51,180 nucleotides of DNA from Acidimicrobiaceae bacterium (GTDB lineage: Bacteria > Actinomycetota > Acidimicrobiia > Acidimicrobiales > Poriferisodalaceae), in NCBI GenBank assembly GCA_002719335.1, contig PBHE01000018.1:13216-64395 (forward strand), read 5' to 3'. Shown here piece after piece: positions 35,891-44,702 of this stretch (positions are counted from its first letter, which is position 1; each line of letters begins with the position of its first letter). Made by a program: the position numbers and the translations under genes. Under the pieces are notes generated by a model, which made no database searches, was not told where the DNA came from, and saw nothing but the letters and a program-made list of their open reading frames with translations.

Positions 35891-36262
35891 ATGAGCATCC
35901 CAGTCGATCCCAACCAACTCGAAACAGAACTGGAACGGTACGGCTACTCAGGCTTCCTGTTGAGTGTCAGCGACGACTGCACTTCCCACGTCGCTCACAT
36001 GACGTTCCGTTTCGATCAGGGAAACCTGCGCTGCGCGGTTAGTCGCACTGCTGCGCGCAACGTTGAGCAACGACCCAAGGTCGTCGTCTTATGGCCGCCC
36101 TTTGAGCCAGGGGGCTATTCCATGATTGTCGATGCTGACTGCATCGTCGACGAAGAAGAGCTTTGCGTCACTCCCACTTCAGGAGTGCTACACCGACCGG
36201 CCAATCCCTCAACCCAAGAGGGTGATCATTGCGAAGGCGATTGCGCCCCTCTGGGTAGTTAG
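35891..36262 (+). CDS. pyridoxamine 5'-phosphate oxidase-fold protein (PPOX-like)
   Basis: Small protein of 123 residues that resembles actinobacterial PPOX-fold proteins. The split-barrel strands read YSGFLLSVSD, HMTFRFDQGNLRCAVSRTAARNVEQRPKV and YSMIVDADCIV. The C-terminus (TPTSGVLHRPA, then a Cys-containing CEGDC) recalls a recurrent ending of this group. It may bind FMN or F420, or no cofactor; it lacks enough motif to decide. The CoA-transferase start follows its stop by one base, so the two are probably co-translated. Confidence 0.65.
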   Translation: MSIPVDPNQLETELERYGYSGFLLSVSDDCTSHVAHMTFRFDQGNLRCAVSRTAARNVEQRPKVVVLWPPFEPGGYSMIVDADCIVDEEELCVTPTSGVLHRPANPSTQEGDHCEGDCAPLGS

Positions 36263-36263
36263 C

Positions 36264-37463
36264 GTGACTGGTCCACTCACGGGAATCCGAGTCTTGGAAC
36301 TCGGAAGTTTTATTGCTGGTCCGTTCGCCGGTCAACTCCTCGGAGACTACGGAGCAGAAATAATCAAAGTCGAACCCCCCTCCGGTGGGGACCCCATGCG
36401 AAAATGGGGTCACTGTGACCCTGAAGGGCATAGCTACTGGTGGCCAGCGATTGCCCGTAACAAGAAATCAATTGTTATCGATCTGCGCACCTCCGAAGGC
36501 CGGACAGTGGTGCGACGTTTGGCGACAAGTAGCGATGTTGTTTTGGAAAACTTCACTCCCGGACGACTTGCTGAGTGGCAACTCGGCTACGACGACTTGG
36601 TGGGCGATAACCCAGGCTTGATCATGACCCACGTCTCAGGCTTCGGTCAGACGGGCCCTCGGGCAACTGATCCGGGATTTGGCTCCATCGGTGAAGCTAT
36701 GGGAGGAATTCGCCACACCACAGGCTGGCCCGACCGGCAATCCACCAGAGCGGGGATAAGTCTCGGGGACGCTATTGCCTCCCTGTTTGCAGTGACGGGG
36801 ACCATGGCCGCGCTCAACGAACGCCAACGGAGCGGAAAAGGGCAAGAGGTCGACGTAGCTATCTACGAAGCAGTGTTTGCCCTCATGGAATCAACTATTG
36901 CCGACTACGACCTCGGAGGCCATATTCGAGGACGCACTGGCTCCGTGCTTCCAGGAGTCGCACCATCGAACGTCTATCCCACCCTGGACGGAGCAGACGT
37001 TCTAATCGCCGGCAACGCCGATGCGATCTTCGGACGCATTTGTGTTGCAATGAACCGCGCCGAACTTGCGGAAGATCCTCTTTATAGAACTCACGAGAGT
37101 AGAGGGGTCAACCAATCAGAACTTGATGACATTATTTCGGCTTGGACATCCAGCCAACGCGTGGAAGATCTAGAAGACGTACTCGATGAACACGCAATTC
37201 CCTACGGCCGAATTTTCACGGCCCCCGACATGATCGCCGATCCTCAATTCGCGGCTCGTGAACTCATTGAGCGATATGAAGATGAAATTCTGGGACAAGA
37301 GGTGCCGATGGCTGCTCCTATCCCAAGATTTTCTCGTACCCCTGGTCACATCCGATCAACTGGACCCGCCTTGGGTCAACACACTGATCACATACTCGAC
37401 ACCGTGTGCGGCTATGACCAGGAACAGATTCAGCTTTTGCGGTCCGACGGAGTAGTCGCCTAG
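36264..37463 (+). CDS. CaiB/BaiF-type (family III) CoA-transferase
   Basis: Transfers CoA between carboxylic acids, 399 residues. The N-terminus is TGPLTGIRVLELGSFIAGPF with GADYGAEIIKVE-type continuation (here GDYGAEIIKVEPPSGGDP). The central block is NKKSIVIDLRTSEG. The conserved Gly-Asp of the family, which holds the catalytic aspartate, is in GISLGDAIASLF near residue 168. The frame stays open upstream to 36126, but that part overlaps the PPOX-like gene; GTG 36264 gives the family start. Its 3' end faces an HMG-CoA-lyase-like gene 8 bases away. The acid substrate is unknown. Confidence 0.92.
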   Translation: MTGPLTGIRVLELGSFIAGPFAGQLLGDYGAEIIKVEPPSGGDPMRKWGHCDPEGHSYWWPAIARNKKSIVIDLRTSEGRTVVRRLATSSDVVLENFTPGRLAEWQLGYDDLVGDNPGLIMTHVSGFGQTGPRATDPGFGSIGEAMGGIRHTTGWPDRQSTRAGISLGDAIASLFAVTGTMAALNERQRSGKGQEVDVAIYEAVFALMESTIADYDLGGHIRGRTGSVLPGVAPSNVYPTLDGADVLIAGNADAIFGRICVAMNRAELAEDPLYRTHESRGVNQSELDDIISAWTSSQRVEDLEDVLDEHAIPYGRIFTAPDMIADPQFAARELIERYEDEILGQEVPMAAPIPRFSRTPGHIRSTGPALGQHTDHILDTVCGYDQEQIQLLRSDGVVA

Positions 37464-37471
37464 CCGTTACG

Positions 37472-38395
37472 TCAGGTAGGAACGGTTCTGGTTCTGGGAC
37501 CTGAGCGAAGAACTTGAGCGGGTAACTGACGCCCAACTAGTTCCTCGGCGAGATGCCCGCAGTGGATCAACCGTTCAAGGTCAATGCCGGTTGAAGCGCC
37601 TAAATCCTCGACCATATGGACGACATCTTCAGTGGCGACATTGCCCGTTGCCCCGGGCGAGTAAGGACAGCCACCCAGCCCGCCGATAGCTGCATCGAAA
37701 CGGCAAACACCTTGCTGCATCGCGACCATGATGTTGGCCAAACCAGTATTTCGTGTGTTGTGAAAATGAAGACCGATTTGAGCGGCATTAATGCCGACAT
37801 CCTCGAGTGCGTCGAGCAATTCCAGGACAACTCTGGGAGTTGCCATTCCACTCGTATCACCGAAGGACAATCCGTCGACTCCTGCCTCATCGAGGATTCT
37901 TCGCGCGTAGTGAGCGACCCGTTCAGGAGCGATATCGCCTTCGTACGCGCATCCGAACGCTGTCGAAAGGATCGCTTCGACGGGTGTTTGTTGCTGATGG
38001 GCCAAATCAGTTAGATCAATAATCTGGCGAACTGACTCATCAGGAGACATGTTTATGTTCTTACGGTTGTGTGTTTCCGAAATCGACATCACAACTTCTA
38101 TTTCGTCTGTGTCGCACTCAAGCGCGTCTAAAGCTCCTCGTTCATTAGGGACAAGAGCGCGGTACCGAACTCCTGGAACACGAGTGATTCCCTTCATGAC
38201 TTCGGCAGACCCAGCCATGGGCGGGATTGCTTTGGGGTGAACGAACGAAGCGGCTTCGATGGCAGCGAGACCGGTGCCCGACAGCGCATCAATCAAAGCG
38301 ATGCGTTCTTCGACGGGAATTGTCGCCTCGTTCTGTAGCCCATCGCGAGGCCCAACTTCGCGGATCTCCACCGATCTGGGAAGATCCGCTTTCAC
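37472..38395 (-). CDS. hydroxymethylglutaryl-CoA lyase-like protein
   Basis: Aldolase-type lyase of 307 residues in the HMG-CoA lyase/DRE-TIM family; HMG-CoA lyase splits HMG-CoA into acetoacetate and acetyl-CoA. The N-terminal motif is IREVGPRDGLQNE near residue 10. Metal and cysteine-loop features are IGLHFHNTRNTG and GLGGCPYSPGATGNVATEDV, the diagnostic region. GTG 38395 begins one base after the LLM stop codon (TGATGTG) and gives normal length; the upstream open frame overlaps the LLM gene. It may equally act on a related 3-hydroxy-acyl-CoA such as citramalyl-CoA. Confidence 0.9.
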   Translation of the reverse strand: MKADLPRSVEIREVGPRDGLQNEATIPVEERIALIDALSGTGLAAIEAASFVHPKAIPPMAGSAEVMKGITRVPGVRYRALVPNERGALDALECDTDEIEVVMSISETHNRKNINMSPDESVRQIIDLTDLAHQQQTPVEAILSTAFGCAYEGDIAPERVAHYARRILDEAGVDGLSFGDTSGMATPRVVLELLDALEDVGINAAQIGLHFHNTRNTGLANIMVAMQQGVCRFDAAIGGLGGCPYSPGATGNVATEDVVHMVEDLGASTGIDLERLIHCGHLAEELVGRQLPAQVLRSGPRTRTVPT

Positions 38396-38396
38396 A

Positions 38397-39413
38397 TCAA
38401 GTCGCCTTGAGGTCTTCGAATACCTTGCGCCAACGTGGAGCATCGGATTGGTACGGAGCGTAAAAACTCAAACGCTGAACAATGTCACCGAAACGTTGCT
38501 TCATTTCCGCAGCGATTTGTTCAGGCTCCCCCACAACCGCGAAAGCGTCAAGAATTTCGTCGTCAACAAGGTTGCCCATCTCCACCCACTTACCTTCCTT
38601 AGATAAGGAGTTGAGTTCAGTTTGCATGTCGCCCCAACCATGACACTCCAACACGCCTCTATAAGCGGGAGTTGATCCGTAGAACGCAATCTGCTGACGA
38701 GTTCCTTGCTTCGCTTTCTCAAGCTCTTCTTCGTTGTTGCCCGTGACAACAAACAAGGGACCAGAGATCTCGACGTCGGCGAGAGTACGGCCAGCCCTTT
38801 CCGCACCTCGTTCCAACGCGGGAAGAGTCTCTTCGCGTAGGTACTTCTCGGTCGTAAAGCCGTGGGCGAGAAACACGTCACAAGTTTCGCCGGCCACTTC
38901 CGTCATCAGCGGTCCGACACCGGCCAGAGCCATTCTGGGAGCGCCGTAGGGGTTTTCGCCAGGATGGAAAAATGGCGTCATCAATGTGTGTTGGTAGAAG
39001 TCGCCGCGAAAGTCGAGCTTCTCCCCGGAGTTCCAGCTGTTCCAAATGGCTTTGGTCGCCAGAATCATCTCGCGCATTCGAGCAGCGGGCTTAGACCATT
39101 CCATCGAGAAACGCTTAGTTATATGGGCTCTGATCTGACTGCCCAAACCCAGAGTGAAGCGACCCTTCGACATCAACTGGATATCATTGGCGCTATATGC
39201 AAGGTCCATCGGGTTTCTAGCGAAACCAACCACGATGCTGGTGCCGAGCTCAACTTTTTCCGTGGCCTGAGCCATAAGGGGAAGCATCGTAAACGGGTCA
39301 TGGCTCGTCTCGGGGACCCAAAGACCGTCGTAACCGATCTCTTCCTGTTCGCGAGATTTGTCCATAATCCCGTCAAACCCACTGTCAACACCTATGCCGC
39401 CATCGATCTTCAT
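38397..39413 (-). CDS. LLM-class F420-dependent oxidoreductase (TIGR03617-like)
   Basis: Luciferase-like fold oxidoreductase of 338 residues. Blocks are GYDGLWVPETSHDPF, VELGTSIVVGFARNPMDLAYSANDIQ, the GRFTLGLGSQ motif, YGAPRMALAGVGPLMTEVAGE and LPALERGAERAGR. The pattern matches the TIGR03617 group as I recall it. ATG 39413 has no Shine-Dalgarno and a TAAGTT box 7 bases upstream on its strand. It reads into the lyase gene, so both are probably one transcript. The substrate is unknown. Confidence 0.88.
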   Translation of the reverse strand: MKIDGGIGVDSGFDGIMDKSREQEEIGYDGLWVPETSHDPFTMLPLMAQATEKVELGTSIVVGFARNPMDLAYSANDIQLMSKGRFTLGLGSQIRAHITKRFSMEWSKPAARMREMILATKAIWNSWNSGEKLDFRGDFYQHTLMTPFFHPGENPYGAPRMALAGVGPLMTEVAGETCDVFLAHGFTTEKYLREETLPALERGAERAGRTLADVEISGPLFVVTGNNEEELEKAKQGTRQQIAFYGSTPAYRGVLECHGWGDMQTELNSLSKEGKWVEMGNLVDDEILDAFAVVGEPEQIAAEMKQRFGDIVQRLSFYAPYQSDAPRWRKVFEDLKAT

Positions 39414-39420
39414 AGCCTTG

Positions 39421-39426
39421 AACTTA
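39421..39426 (-). promoter_or_regulatory. -10-like box (TAAGTT) for the LLM gene
   Basis: On the minus strand TAAGTT ends 7 bases before ATG 39413. The usual Shine-Dalgarno is missing, so a leaderless start is likely. Confidence 0.35.
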
Positions 39427-39463
39427 GTGCAGCCGCCGGCATGGCGCCGCAGCCACAGGGAGG

Positions 39464-40480
39464 CTAGACGCCAAGTATGTGGGCAGCCCGCTCAGCGAGA
39501 AGTACAACGCTGTCTGGGAACACCTCGACCTCAACGGGAATTTCGGGGTTAGCACCGCCGACATACCTGGCATGCACCCCCTCAAGAATGCAAGCTAAAC
39601 GCCAACTCGCGAACGCAAAAAAGAACTCCATATCGCCGGTGTCGCGTCCTGTTTGATTTTGGTAGATCGCGATCAACTCAGAGCGACCCAAAAACCCCGG
39701 CTCGGTAGTCGCCGTATGACCAAGCGGCAGGAAATCATCTGTTAGCTCACTCCAATAGGCAAGCAGGATTCCGAGATCGGCCAAGGGATCTCCCAGAGTG
39801 GAGATTTCCCAGTCAAGTACCGCCGCAACCTCTCCCTCCGGTGTGACGAGACAATTATCCAGTCTGAAGTCTCCGTGGATCAGAGTGCCTTCTCGTTGTT
39901 CGGGAATATTGTCCGCCAACGCGTTGTGTACTCGTTCGATGATAGGTAACTCGCGAGAAGTCATAGCGTTGAATTGGCGAAGCCAGGTGCGCAACTGGCG
40001 AGCCACATAGTCCTCTCGCTTTCCAAGATCAGATAAACCTGTTGATACGAGATCCACCGAATGAACAGCGACTAATGCTGCAATCAATCGTTCTCCTAGC
40101 TGCCGACGTTGCGCAAAAGGAACCACCTTCGCTGACTGGGGATCTCTCAGAATGTGGCCGTCGACAAAGTCAGTGACATAGAAATCAGCGCCAGTTACGT
40201 CGAGGTCAGTGCAAAGACCCACCACCGTTGGCACTGGAACATCGCTATCGGCTAACGAAGAAAGCAAGCGGTGCTCTCGAACCATGTCATGTGCCCCGCT
40301 CAAGACATGATCCAGCGGTGGCCGACGAAGCACCCATTGCTGACCTCGTCGGTCAGTCACCCGGTATGTCAGATTGGAATGGCCGCCAGTGATGAGATCA
40401 AACTCAAGTGGTTCACTGAGAGTTTCGATGCGCGCGGACAGCCATTCAGTCACCGCTATTTCCTCAATACCCTTAACCAC
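39464..40480 (-). CDS. phosphotransferase (APH/choline kinase-like) family protein
   Basis: Protein of 338 residues with an aminoglycoside-phosphotransferase fold. The ATP-lobe region GGHSNLTYRVTD is near residue 32, the catalytic Brenner-type motif is HGDFRLDN near residue 199, and the metal site is LDWEIS. This subgroup is often found beside acyl-CoA dehydrogenases and is related to the ACAD10/11 kinase domain that phosphorylates hydroxy acids. No dehydrogenase is adjacent here. The GTG start has GAGGAG upstream. It precedes the LLM-lyase genes on the same strand. Confidence 0.87.
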   Translation of the reverse strand: MVKGIEEIAVTEWLSARIETLSEPLEFDLITGGHSNLTYRVTDRRGQQWVLRRPPLDHVLSGAHDMVREHRLLSSLADSDVPVPTVVGLCTDLDVTGADFYVTDFVDGHILRDPQSAKVVPFAQRRQLGERLIAALVAVHSVDLVSTGLSDLGKREDYVARQLRTWLRQFNAMTSRELPIIERVHNALADNIPEQREGTLIHGDFRLDNCLVTPEGEVAAVLDWEISTLGDPLADLGILLAYWSELTDDFLPLGHTATTEPGFLGRSELIAIYQNQTGRDTGDMEFFFAFASWRLACILEGVHARYVGGANPEIPVEVEVFPDSVVLLAERAAHILGV

Positions 40481-40573
40481 GGCGCTCCTCGAATCGGTGT
40501 GTTCTCGAAACTACCCGTCCTAGGATCTATTCTCCTTGCCGAACCCCAACTGCGCGGAATGAAAGGACAGGAC

Positions 40574-41281
40574 ATGATCGATGTCACCGACGAAGACTTC
40601 GAACAGCAGGTCGTCGAAAAGAGCCACGAAGTTCCCGTGATCATCGATTTGTGGGCGCCATGGTGTGAACCGTGTAAAACCCTCGGTCCGCTTCTGGAGA
40701 AAGTTGTTGATGCGCACGAGGGAAAGGTCATCGGCGTCAAAATCAACGTCGACGAAAACCCCGGTGTGTCAGAAGCTTTCAAGGTTCAATCGATACCAAT
40801 GGTGGTGGCGTTCAAAGACGGGCAGGCGGTTGATGGCTTCATGGGGGCTCAGGGTGAACCCATGCTGCAGGATTTCGTAGGGCGCCTCGTACCTACCGAA
40901 GAAGAAAGTCAGATCGATCTGCTTGTTGCAGCGGGGGACGAGACGTCACTGCGCGCGGCTTTGGACTTACAAACTGACCACCCTGAAGCTGTTCTCGGGC
41001 TCGCAGAGCTATTGGTTCAAGATGGTCGCGTCGAGGACGGGCTGAGCCTCTTAGAGCGAATACCTGAATCATCGGAGAGTCGACGCATAGCCGCCGTTGC
41101 TCGAACCTCGGATAGTTCAGGCGAATCCGACGAAGTTGATGCTGAACTTCAAACGCTTCTTAGTCAGGTAAAAACTGATGACGATGCTCGACAACGATTC
41201 GTTGACCTCCTCGAAGTAATGAGCCCCGACGATCAGCGAACGGCTGACTGGCGTCGCAAACTCTCGACGGCACTCTTCTAA
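40574..41281 (+). CDS. thioredoxin-domain/TPR protein (CnoX/YbbN-like)
   Basis: Protein of 235 residues. An N-terminal thioredoxin domain (residues 1-105) has the active site WCEPCK instead of WCGPCK, followed by VDENPGVSEAFKVQSIPMVVAF with the cis-proline. A C-terminal helical tetratricopeptide-like domain follows (LGLAELLVQDGRVEDGLSLLERIPE). The architecture matches YbbN/CnoX holdase-type proteins, yet both Cys are kept, so redox activity is likely. ATG 40574 is preferred, with AAAGGACAGG just before it; ATG 40559 in frame is an alternative. The frame further upstream overlaps the divergent phosphotransferase and is not coding. Confidence 0.88.
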   Translation: MIDVTDEDFEQQVVEKSHEVPVIIDLWAPWCEPCKTLGPLLEKVVDAHEGKVIGVKINVDENPGVSEAFKVQSIPMVVAFKDGQAVDGFMGAQGEPMLQDFVGRLVPTEEESQIDLLVAAGDETSLRAALDLQTDHPEAVLGLAELLVQDGRVEDGLSLLERIPESSESRRIAAVARTSDSSGESDEVDAELQTLLSQVKTDDDARQRFVDLLEVMSPDDQRTADWRRKLSTALF

Positions 41282-41346
41282 CTCTCAGCGCTATTCGCTA
41301 GCTTCGCAAAACCAACGCGCAGTCGGATCCGAGGCAAGCATGCAGC

Positions 41347-41352
41347 TAACGT
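41347..41352 (+). promoter_or_regulatory. -10-like box (TAACGT) for holA
   Basis: TAACGT ends 7 bases before GTG 41360, with no Shine-Dalgarno between. Confidence 0.35.
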
Positions 41353-41359
41353 CGGCGTT

Positions 41360-42355
41360 GTGAACGACGTTTCGTTTCTGGAGTTCTCGGTCACGGTTCA
41401 AGTGTTCTCAGGTCCGGAGCCGTCCCTCCTAGCAGATGCAGTCCGTGACCGGATAGACGAACTGGTTGGCGAGCAAGACCGATCTCTGGCTCTAGAAGAG
41501 CTCACCGGTGAGGAGTTCACCATCGACCAGGTCGTAGATGCAGTACAAACACCACCCCTGCTCAGCAATCGTCGGATCGTAGTCGTGCGCGGTTTCAACC
41601 GATTCAAGTCCGATGAACTGAAACCGCTAGTTGATCTTCTCAGGGATCCGCCATCAACGACCGATCTGGTAATCGAATGGGGTAGCGGGGCCGTCCCGAA
41701 GAAACTCCTGGAGGTTGCGAAGGCGGTCGGCGGTGAACAAATAAAGGTGGCCGCCCCAGGAACCGGGCAGGCTCGCAACACTTGGTTCGAAGAGCGTTTC
41801 AACGCTTCCTCAGTGAATCTCGACCCAACAGCCCGTCAACTCCTCAGAGAACATCTTGGTGAGGACGTAGCCCGCTTGACCGGGTTGATGTTGACACTTG
41901 AGGGTGTCTACGGCTTCGACGTAGCACTCGGTGAAGCCGAAGTGATGCCGTTCTTGGGCGACGAGGGAGGCGTGCCTCCGTGGGATCTCACCGACGCGCT
42001 TGATCGGGGCGACATCACAGCAGCTCTCGAGGTCTTGCAACGCATGTTAAGAGCCGGCGGACGTCACCCTCTCCAGATCATGGCGACACTCCACACACAT
42101 TACGAGCGAATGCTTCGGCTCGACGGCGCGGGGATATCTAATGAAAAAGACGCTGCAGCGCATCTCGGCATCAAAGGCTCAAGCTTTCCAGCCAAAAAGG
42201 CGGTCGTTCAGTTGCGCCGACTGGGACCAAAAAAAATCGGTCGGGCTATCGAGCTACTCAGCGAGACGGACCTAGACCTACGCGGCAAGTCCGCTCTTGA
42301 CGGTGACATTGTGATGGAAATCCTGGTGGCCCGCTTAGCGCACCTAAGTCGCTAA
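41360..42355 (+). CDS. holA: DNA polymerase III delta subunit
   Basis: Clamp-loader subunit that opens the sliding clamp, 331 residues. The N-terminal AAA-like domain begins VFSGPEPSLLADAVRDRI, with the PPLLSNRRIVVVRGF motif near residue 60. The C-terminal collar domain includes ALEVLQRMLRAGGRHPLQIMATLHTHYERMLRL and the ending LDLRGKSALDGDIVMEILVARL. It lacks a Walker A, as expected for delta. It faces rpsT, one base apart, the conserved holA-rpsT arrangement. Confidence 0.94.
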   Translation: MNDVSFLEFSVTVQVFSGPEPSLLADAVRDRIDELVGEQDRSLALEELTGEEFTIDQVVDAVQTPPLLSNRRIVVVRGFNRFKSDELKPLVDLLRDPPSTTDLVIEWGSGAVPKKLLEVAKAVGGEQIKVAAPGTGQARNTWFEERFNASSVNLDPTARQLLREHLGEDVARLTGLMLTLEGVYGFDVALGEAEVMPFLGDEGGVPPWDLTDALDRGDITAALEVLQRMLRAGGRHPLQIMATLHTHYERMLRLDGAGISNEKDAAAHLGIKGSSFPAKKAVVQLRRLGPKKIGRAIELLSETDLDLRGKSALDGDIVMEILVARLAHLSR

Positions 42356-42356
42356 A

Positions 42357-42617
42357 TCAGTTGTCAGACGACGAACTTTTGGTACTCAGTCGAGATTTCC
42401 GCCGGGCTGCCTCGTTTTTGTGAATGACGCCCTTCGAGGCGGCCATATCAAGACGCTTTTGTGCGGCTCGAAGAAGCTCATCGGTGGGCTCTCCATCTGT
42501 AACAGCAGCCAAAACAGCTTTTTCTCGAGTCCTTAGTTCACTACGAACCGCTTTGTTCCTGACCCGGCGGGTCTCATTTTGACGGTTACGTTTGATTTGG
42601 CTCTTAAGGTTCGCCAC
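42357..42617 (-). CDS. rpsT: 30S ribosomal protein S20
   Basis: Small basic ribosomal protein of 86 residues. It opens ANLKSQIKRNRQNE and has the RNKAVRSELRT and AASKGVIHKNEAARRKSRL blocks that bind 16S rRNA. The GTG start has AGAGAAG upstream. It is convergent with holA (one-base gap) and divergent from lepA. Confidence 0.97.
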   Translation of the reverse strand: MANLKSQIKRNRQNETRRVRNKAVRSELRTREKAVLAAVTDGEPTDELLRAAQKRLDMAASKGVIHKNEAARRKSRLSTKSSSSDN

Positions 42618-42809
42618 GTGTGCTTCTCTTGCTTCAATTCGAGGTGATGTTGTCTTATTTATCGTGCCAAAGTAGCAACGTGCTGCTCCGCCACGGCATA
42701 TAACAACGGTCTCAGGTTAGCAACCTCACCGTTCAATCACGCAGAGGCCACCGACATTCACATGGCACTTCTTGTGACCACAGAGTCACTCATTTGGGGT
42801 TCACGTTGG

Positions 42810-42815
42810 TACCTT
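42810..42815 (+). promoter_or_regulatory. -10-like box (TACCTT) for lepA
   Basis: TACCTT ends 10 bases before ATG 42826 in the 208-base divergent gap with rpsT. The Shine-Dalgarno is weak (GCGAG). Two short hairpins, AGGTT-AGC-AACCT and GTGAC-CACAGA-GTCAC, also lie in this gap without clear role. Confidence 0.3.
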
Positions 42816-42825
42816 TCAGTGCGAG

Positions 42826-44610
42826 ATGAACCTCAGCCATATCCGCAACTTTTCGATCATCGCGCACATAGACCACGGAAAATCCACGCTATCGGACCGG
42901 ATTTTAGAGATCACTGGCGCAGTCGACGCAAGGTCGATGCGCGCCCAGTACCTCGATTCGATGGAATTGGAACGCGAACGCGGAATAACCATCAAGGCCC
43001 AAAACGTTCGAGTCAATTGGAAAGGCCACGTCCTTCATCTCATCGACACTCCCGGACACGTCGACTTTGGTTACGAGGTCAGCCGATCTTTAGCCGCCTG
43101 TGAAGGTGTTGTTCTATTAGTTGACGCCGCGCAGGGAATCGAGGCGCAGACGCTGGCTAATTGTTATCTCGCGATCGAAAATGACCTCGAAATCGTTCCC
43201 GTTTTAAACAAAATCGACCTTCCGGCAGCCGACCCAGGCCTGTACGCGAGTGAGATCGAAAATGTTCTCGGACTGCCCGCCGACGCGGTGCTGCACATTT
43301 CCGCGAAGACCGGTGAAGGAGTCGCAGAGCTACTTGACGCGATCATCGAACGAATTCCCGCACCCGAAGGTGACGCCGACGCCCCGCTACAGGCCCTTAT
43401 CTTCGACTCTTACTTTGATCAATACCGTGGAGTGGTGTCCTCAATGCGGGTTGTCAACGGTCGGATCCGCACTAATGACAAGCTTCGATTTATGCAGACA
43501 GGCGGCGCCCATGATGCCGAAGAAATCGGGGTACGGTCCCCAGCGATCACACCGGTCAACGAACTAGGCCCCGGCGAAGTTGGCTATCTCATCGCAAGCA
43601 TTAAAGACGTGGCACAAGCAAAATCTGGTGAGACAGTTACGACGACCATGAACCCGGCACAGGACGCTCTCGACGGGTACTCAGACCCGAAACCAATGGT
43701 GTTCTGTGGGCTTTATCCCGTAGATGGCGACGAATACCCGGATCTAAGAGAAGCACTCCACAAGTTGAAACTCAATGACGCATCAGTGACGTTTGAACCC
43801 GAAACCTCAGGTGCCCTCGGATTCGGTTTCAGGTGCGGCTTTCTGGGCCTGTTACACATGGAAATTGTGCGAGAGCGACTCGAACGAGAATTCACCCTTT
43901 CCCTCATTGCAACCGCCCCATCAGTTTCTTACAAAGTCACTACTGACGATGGATACACAATCGCGGTTGATAACCCGTCTGAACTCCCTGATATGGGAAC
44001 AGTCGAAACGATAGAGGAACCGATGCTGCGCATAGGCGTCCTTACTCCATCGGATTACACGGGAACAGTCATGGAGCTCTGCCAGGGACGCAGAGGAAAA
44101 ATGATCCGCATGGAGTACTTATCTCCCGAAAGAGTTGAACTTCACTACGAAATCCCTCTCGCCGAAGTGGTTACCGACTTCTTTGATCAACTCAAAAGTC
44201 GCACGCAGGGGTACGCAAGCCTCGACTATGAACCAGCCGGATATCAAGCCGGCAAATTGGTCAAAGTTGACGTGTTGCTGAACGGTGACCCGGTCGACGC
44301 TTTTTCCACCATTGTCCACAGTGACGCCGCCTATGACTATGGCCGTCGCATGGCAGAAAAGCTTCGAGAACTGATCCCAAGACAAATGTTCGATGTGCCG
44401 ATTCAAGCTGCAATCGGAGGCAGAATCATCGCCCGAGAAACCGTGAAAGCAAAACGCAAAGACGTGCTTGCTAAGTGTTACGGCGGCGACATCACCAGGA
44501 AACGCAAACTGTTAGAACAACAGAAAAAAGGTAAGAAAAAAATGAAAGCAATTGGGCGCGTAGAAGTGCCCAATGAGGCTTTCGTATCCGCATTACGTCT
44601 AGAGGACTGA
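42826..44610 (+). CDS. lepA: elongation factor 4 (LepA)
   Basis: Ribosome-associated GTPase, 594 residues. The G domain has G1 [10 protein letters not shown]2 RERGIT, G3 DTPGHVDF and G4 NKID. Domains II, III and V follow, with the LepA-specific C-terminal block [19 protein letters not shown], then [27 protein letters not shown] and basic [10 protein letters not shown]. In related actinobacteria hemW often follows; here a spacer with a hairpin leads to hrcA and hemW lies 4 kb away. Confidence 0.98.
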   Translation: MNLSHIRNFSIIAHIDHGKSTLSDRILEITGAVDARSMRAQYLDSMELERERGITIKAQNVRVNWKGHVLHLIDTPGHVDFGYEVSRSLAACEGVVLLVDAAQGIEAQTLANCYLAIENDLEIVPVLNKIDLPAADPGLYASEIENVLGLPADAVLHISAKTGEGVAELLDAIIERIPAPEGDADAPLQALIFDSYFDQYRGVVSSMRVVNGRIRTNDKLRFMQTGGAHDAEEIGVRSPAITPVNELGPGEVGYLIASIKDVAQAKSGETVTTTMNPAQDALDGYSDPKPMVFCGLYPVDGDEYPDLREALHKLKLNDASVTFEPETSGALGFGFRCGFLGLLHMEIVRERLEREFTLSLIATAPSVSYKVTTDDGYTIAVDNPSELPDMGTVETIEEPMLRIGVLTPSDYTGTVMELCQGRRGKMIRMEYLSPERVELHYEIPLAEVVTDFFDQLKSRTQGYASLDYEPAGYQAGKLVKVDVLLNGDPVDAFSTIVHSDAAYDYGRRMAEKLRELIPRQMFDVPIQAAIGGRIIARETVKAKRKDVLAKCYGGDITRKRKLLEQQKKGKKKMKAIGRVEVPNEAFVSALRLED

Positions 44611-44652
44611 CGCGTACCGGTTAGATAATCTTCTTTTCTGCTCGGTAGCGCG
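44611..44652 (+). other. hairpin between lepA and hrcA
   Basis: CGCGTACCG (44611-44619), right after the lepA stop, pairs with CGGTAGCGCG (44643-44652) as nine base pairs with one bulged base and a 23-base loop containing TCTTCTTTT. It is not the CIRCE element expected before hrcA/dnaJ. It could be an attenuator or processing site. Confidence 0.4.
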
Positions 44653-44702
44653 CATAGTATTTGGCCACTACACCATCCTTATGTCGGCGGACGGGACCGG
44701 AC

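Noticed and set aside
40271-40573. N-terminal extension of the thioredoxin-TPR frame
   Set aside because: It overlaps the divergent phosphotransferase gene, and a good ribosome binding site sits directly before ATG 40574.
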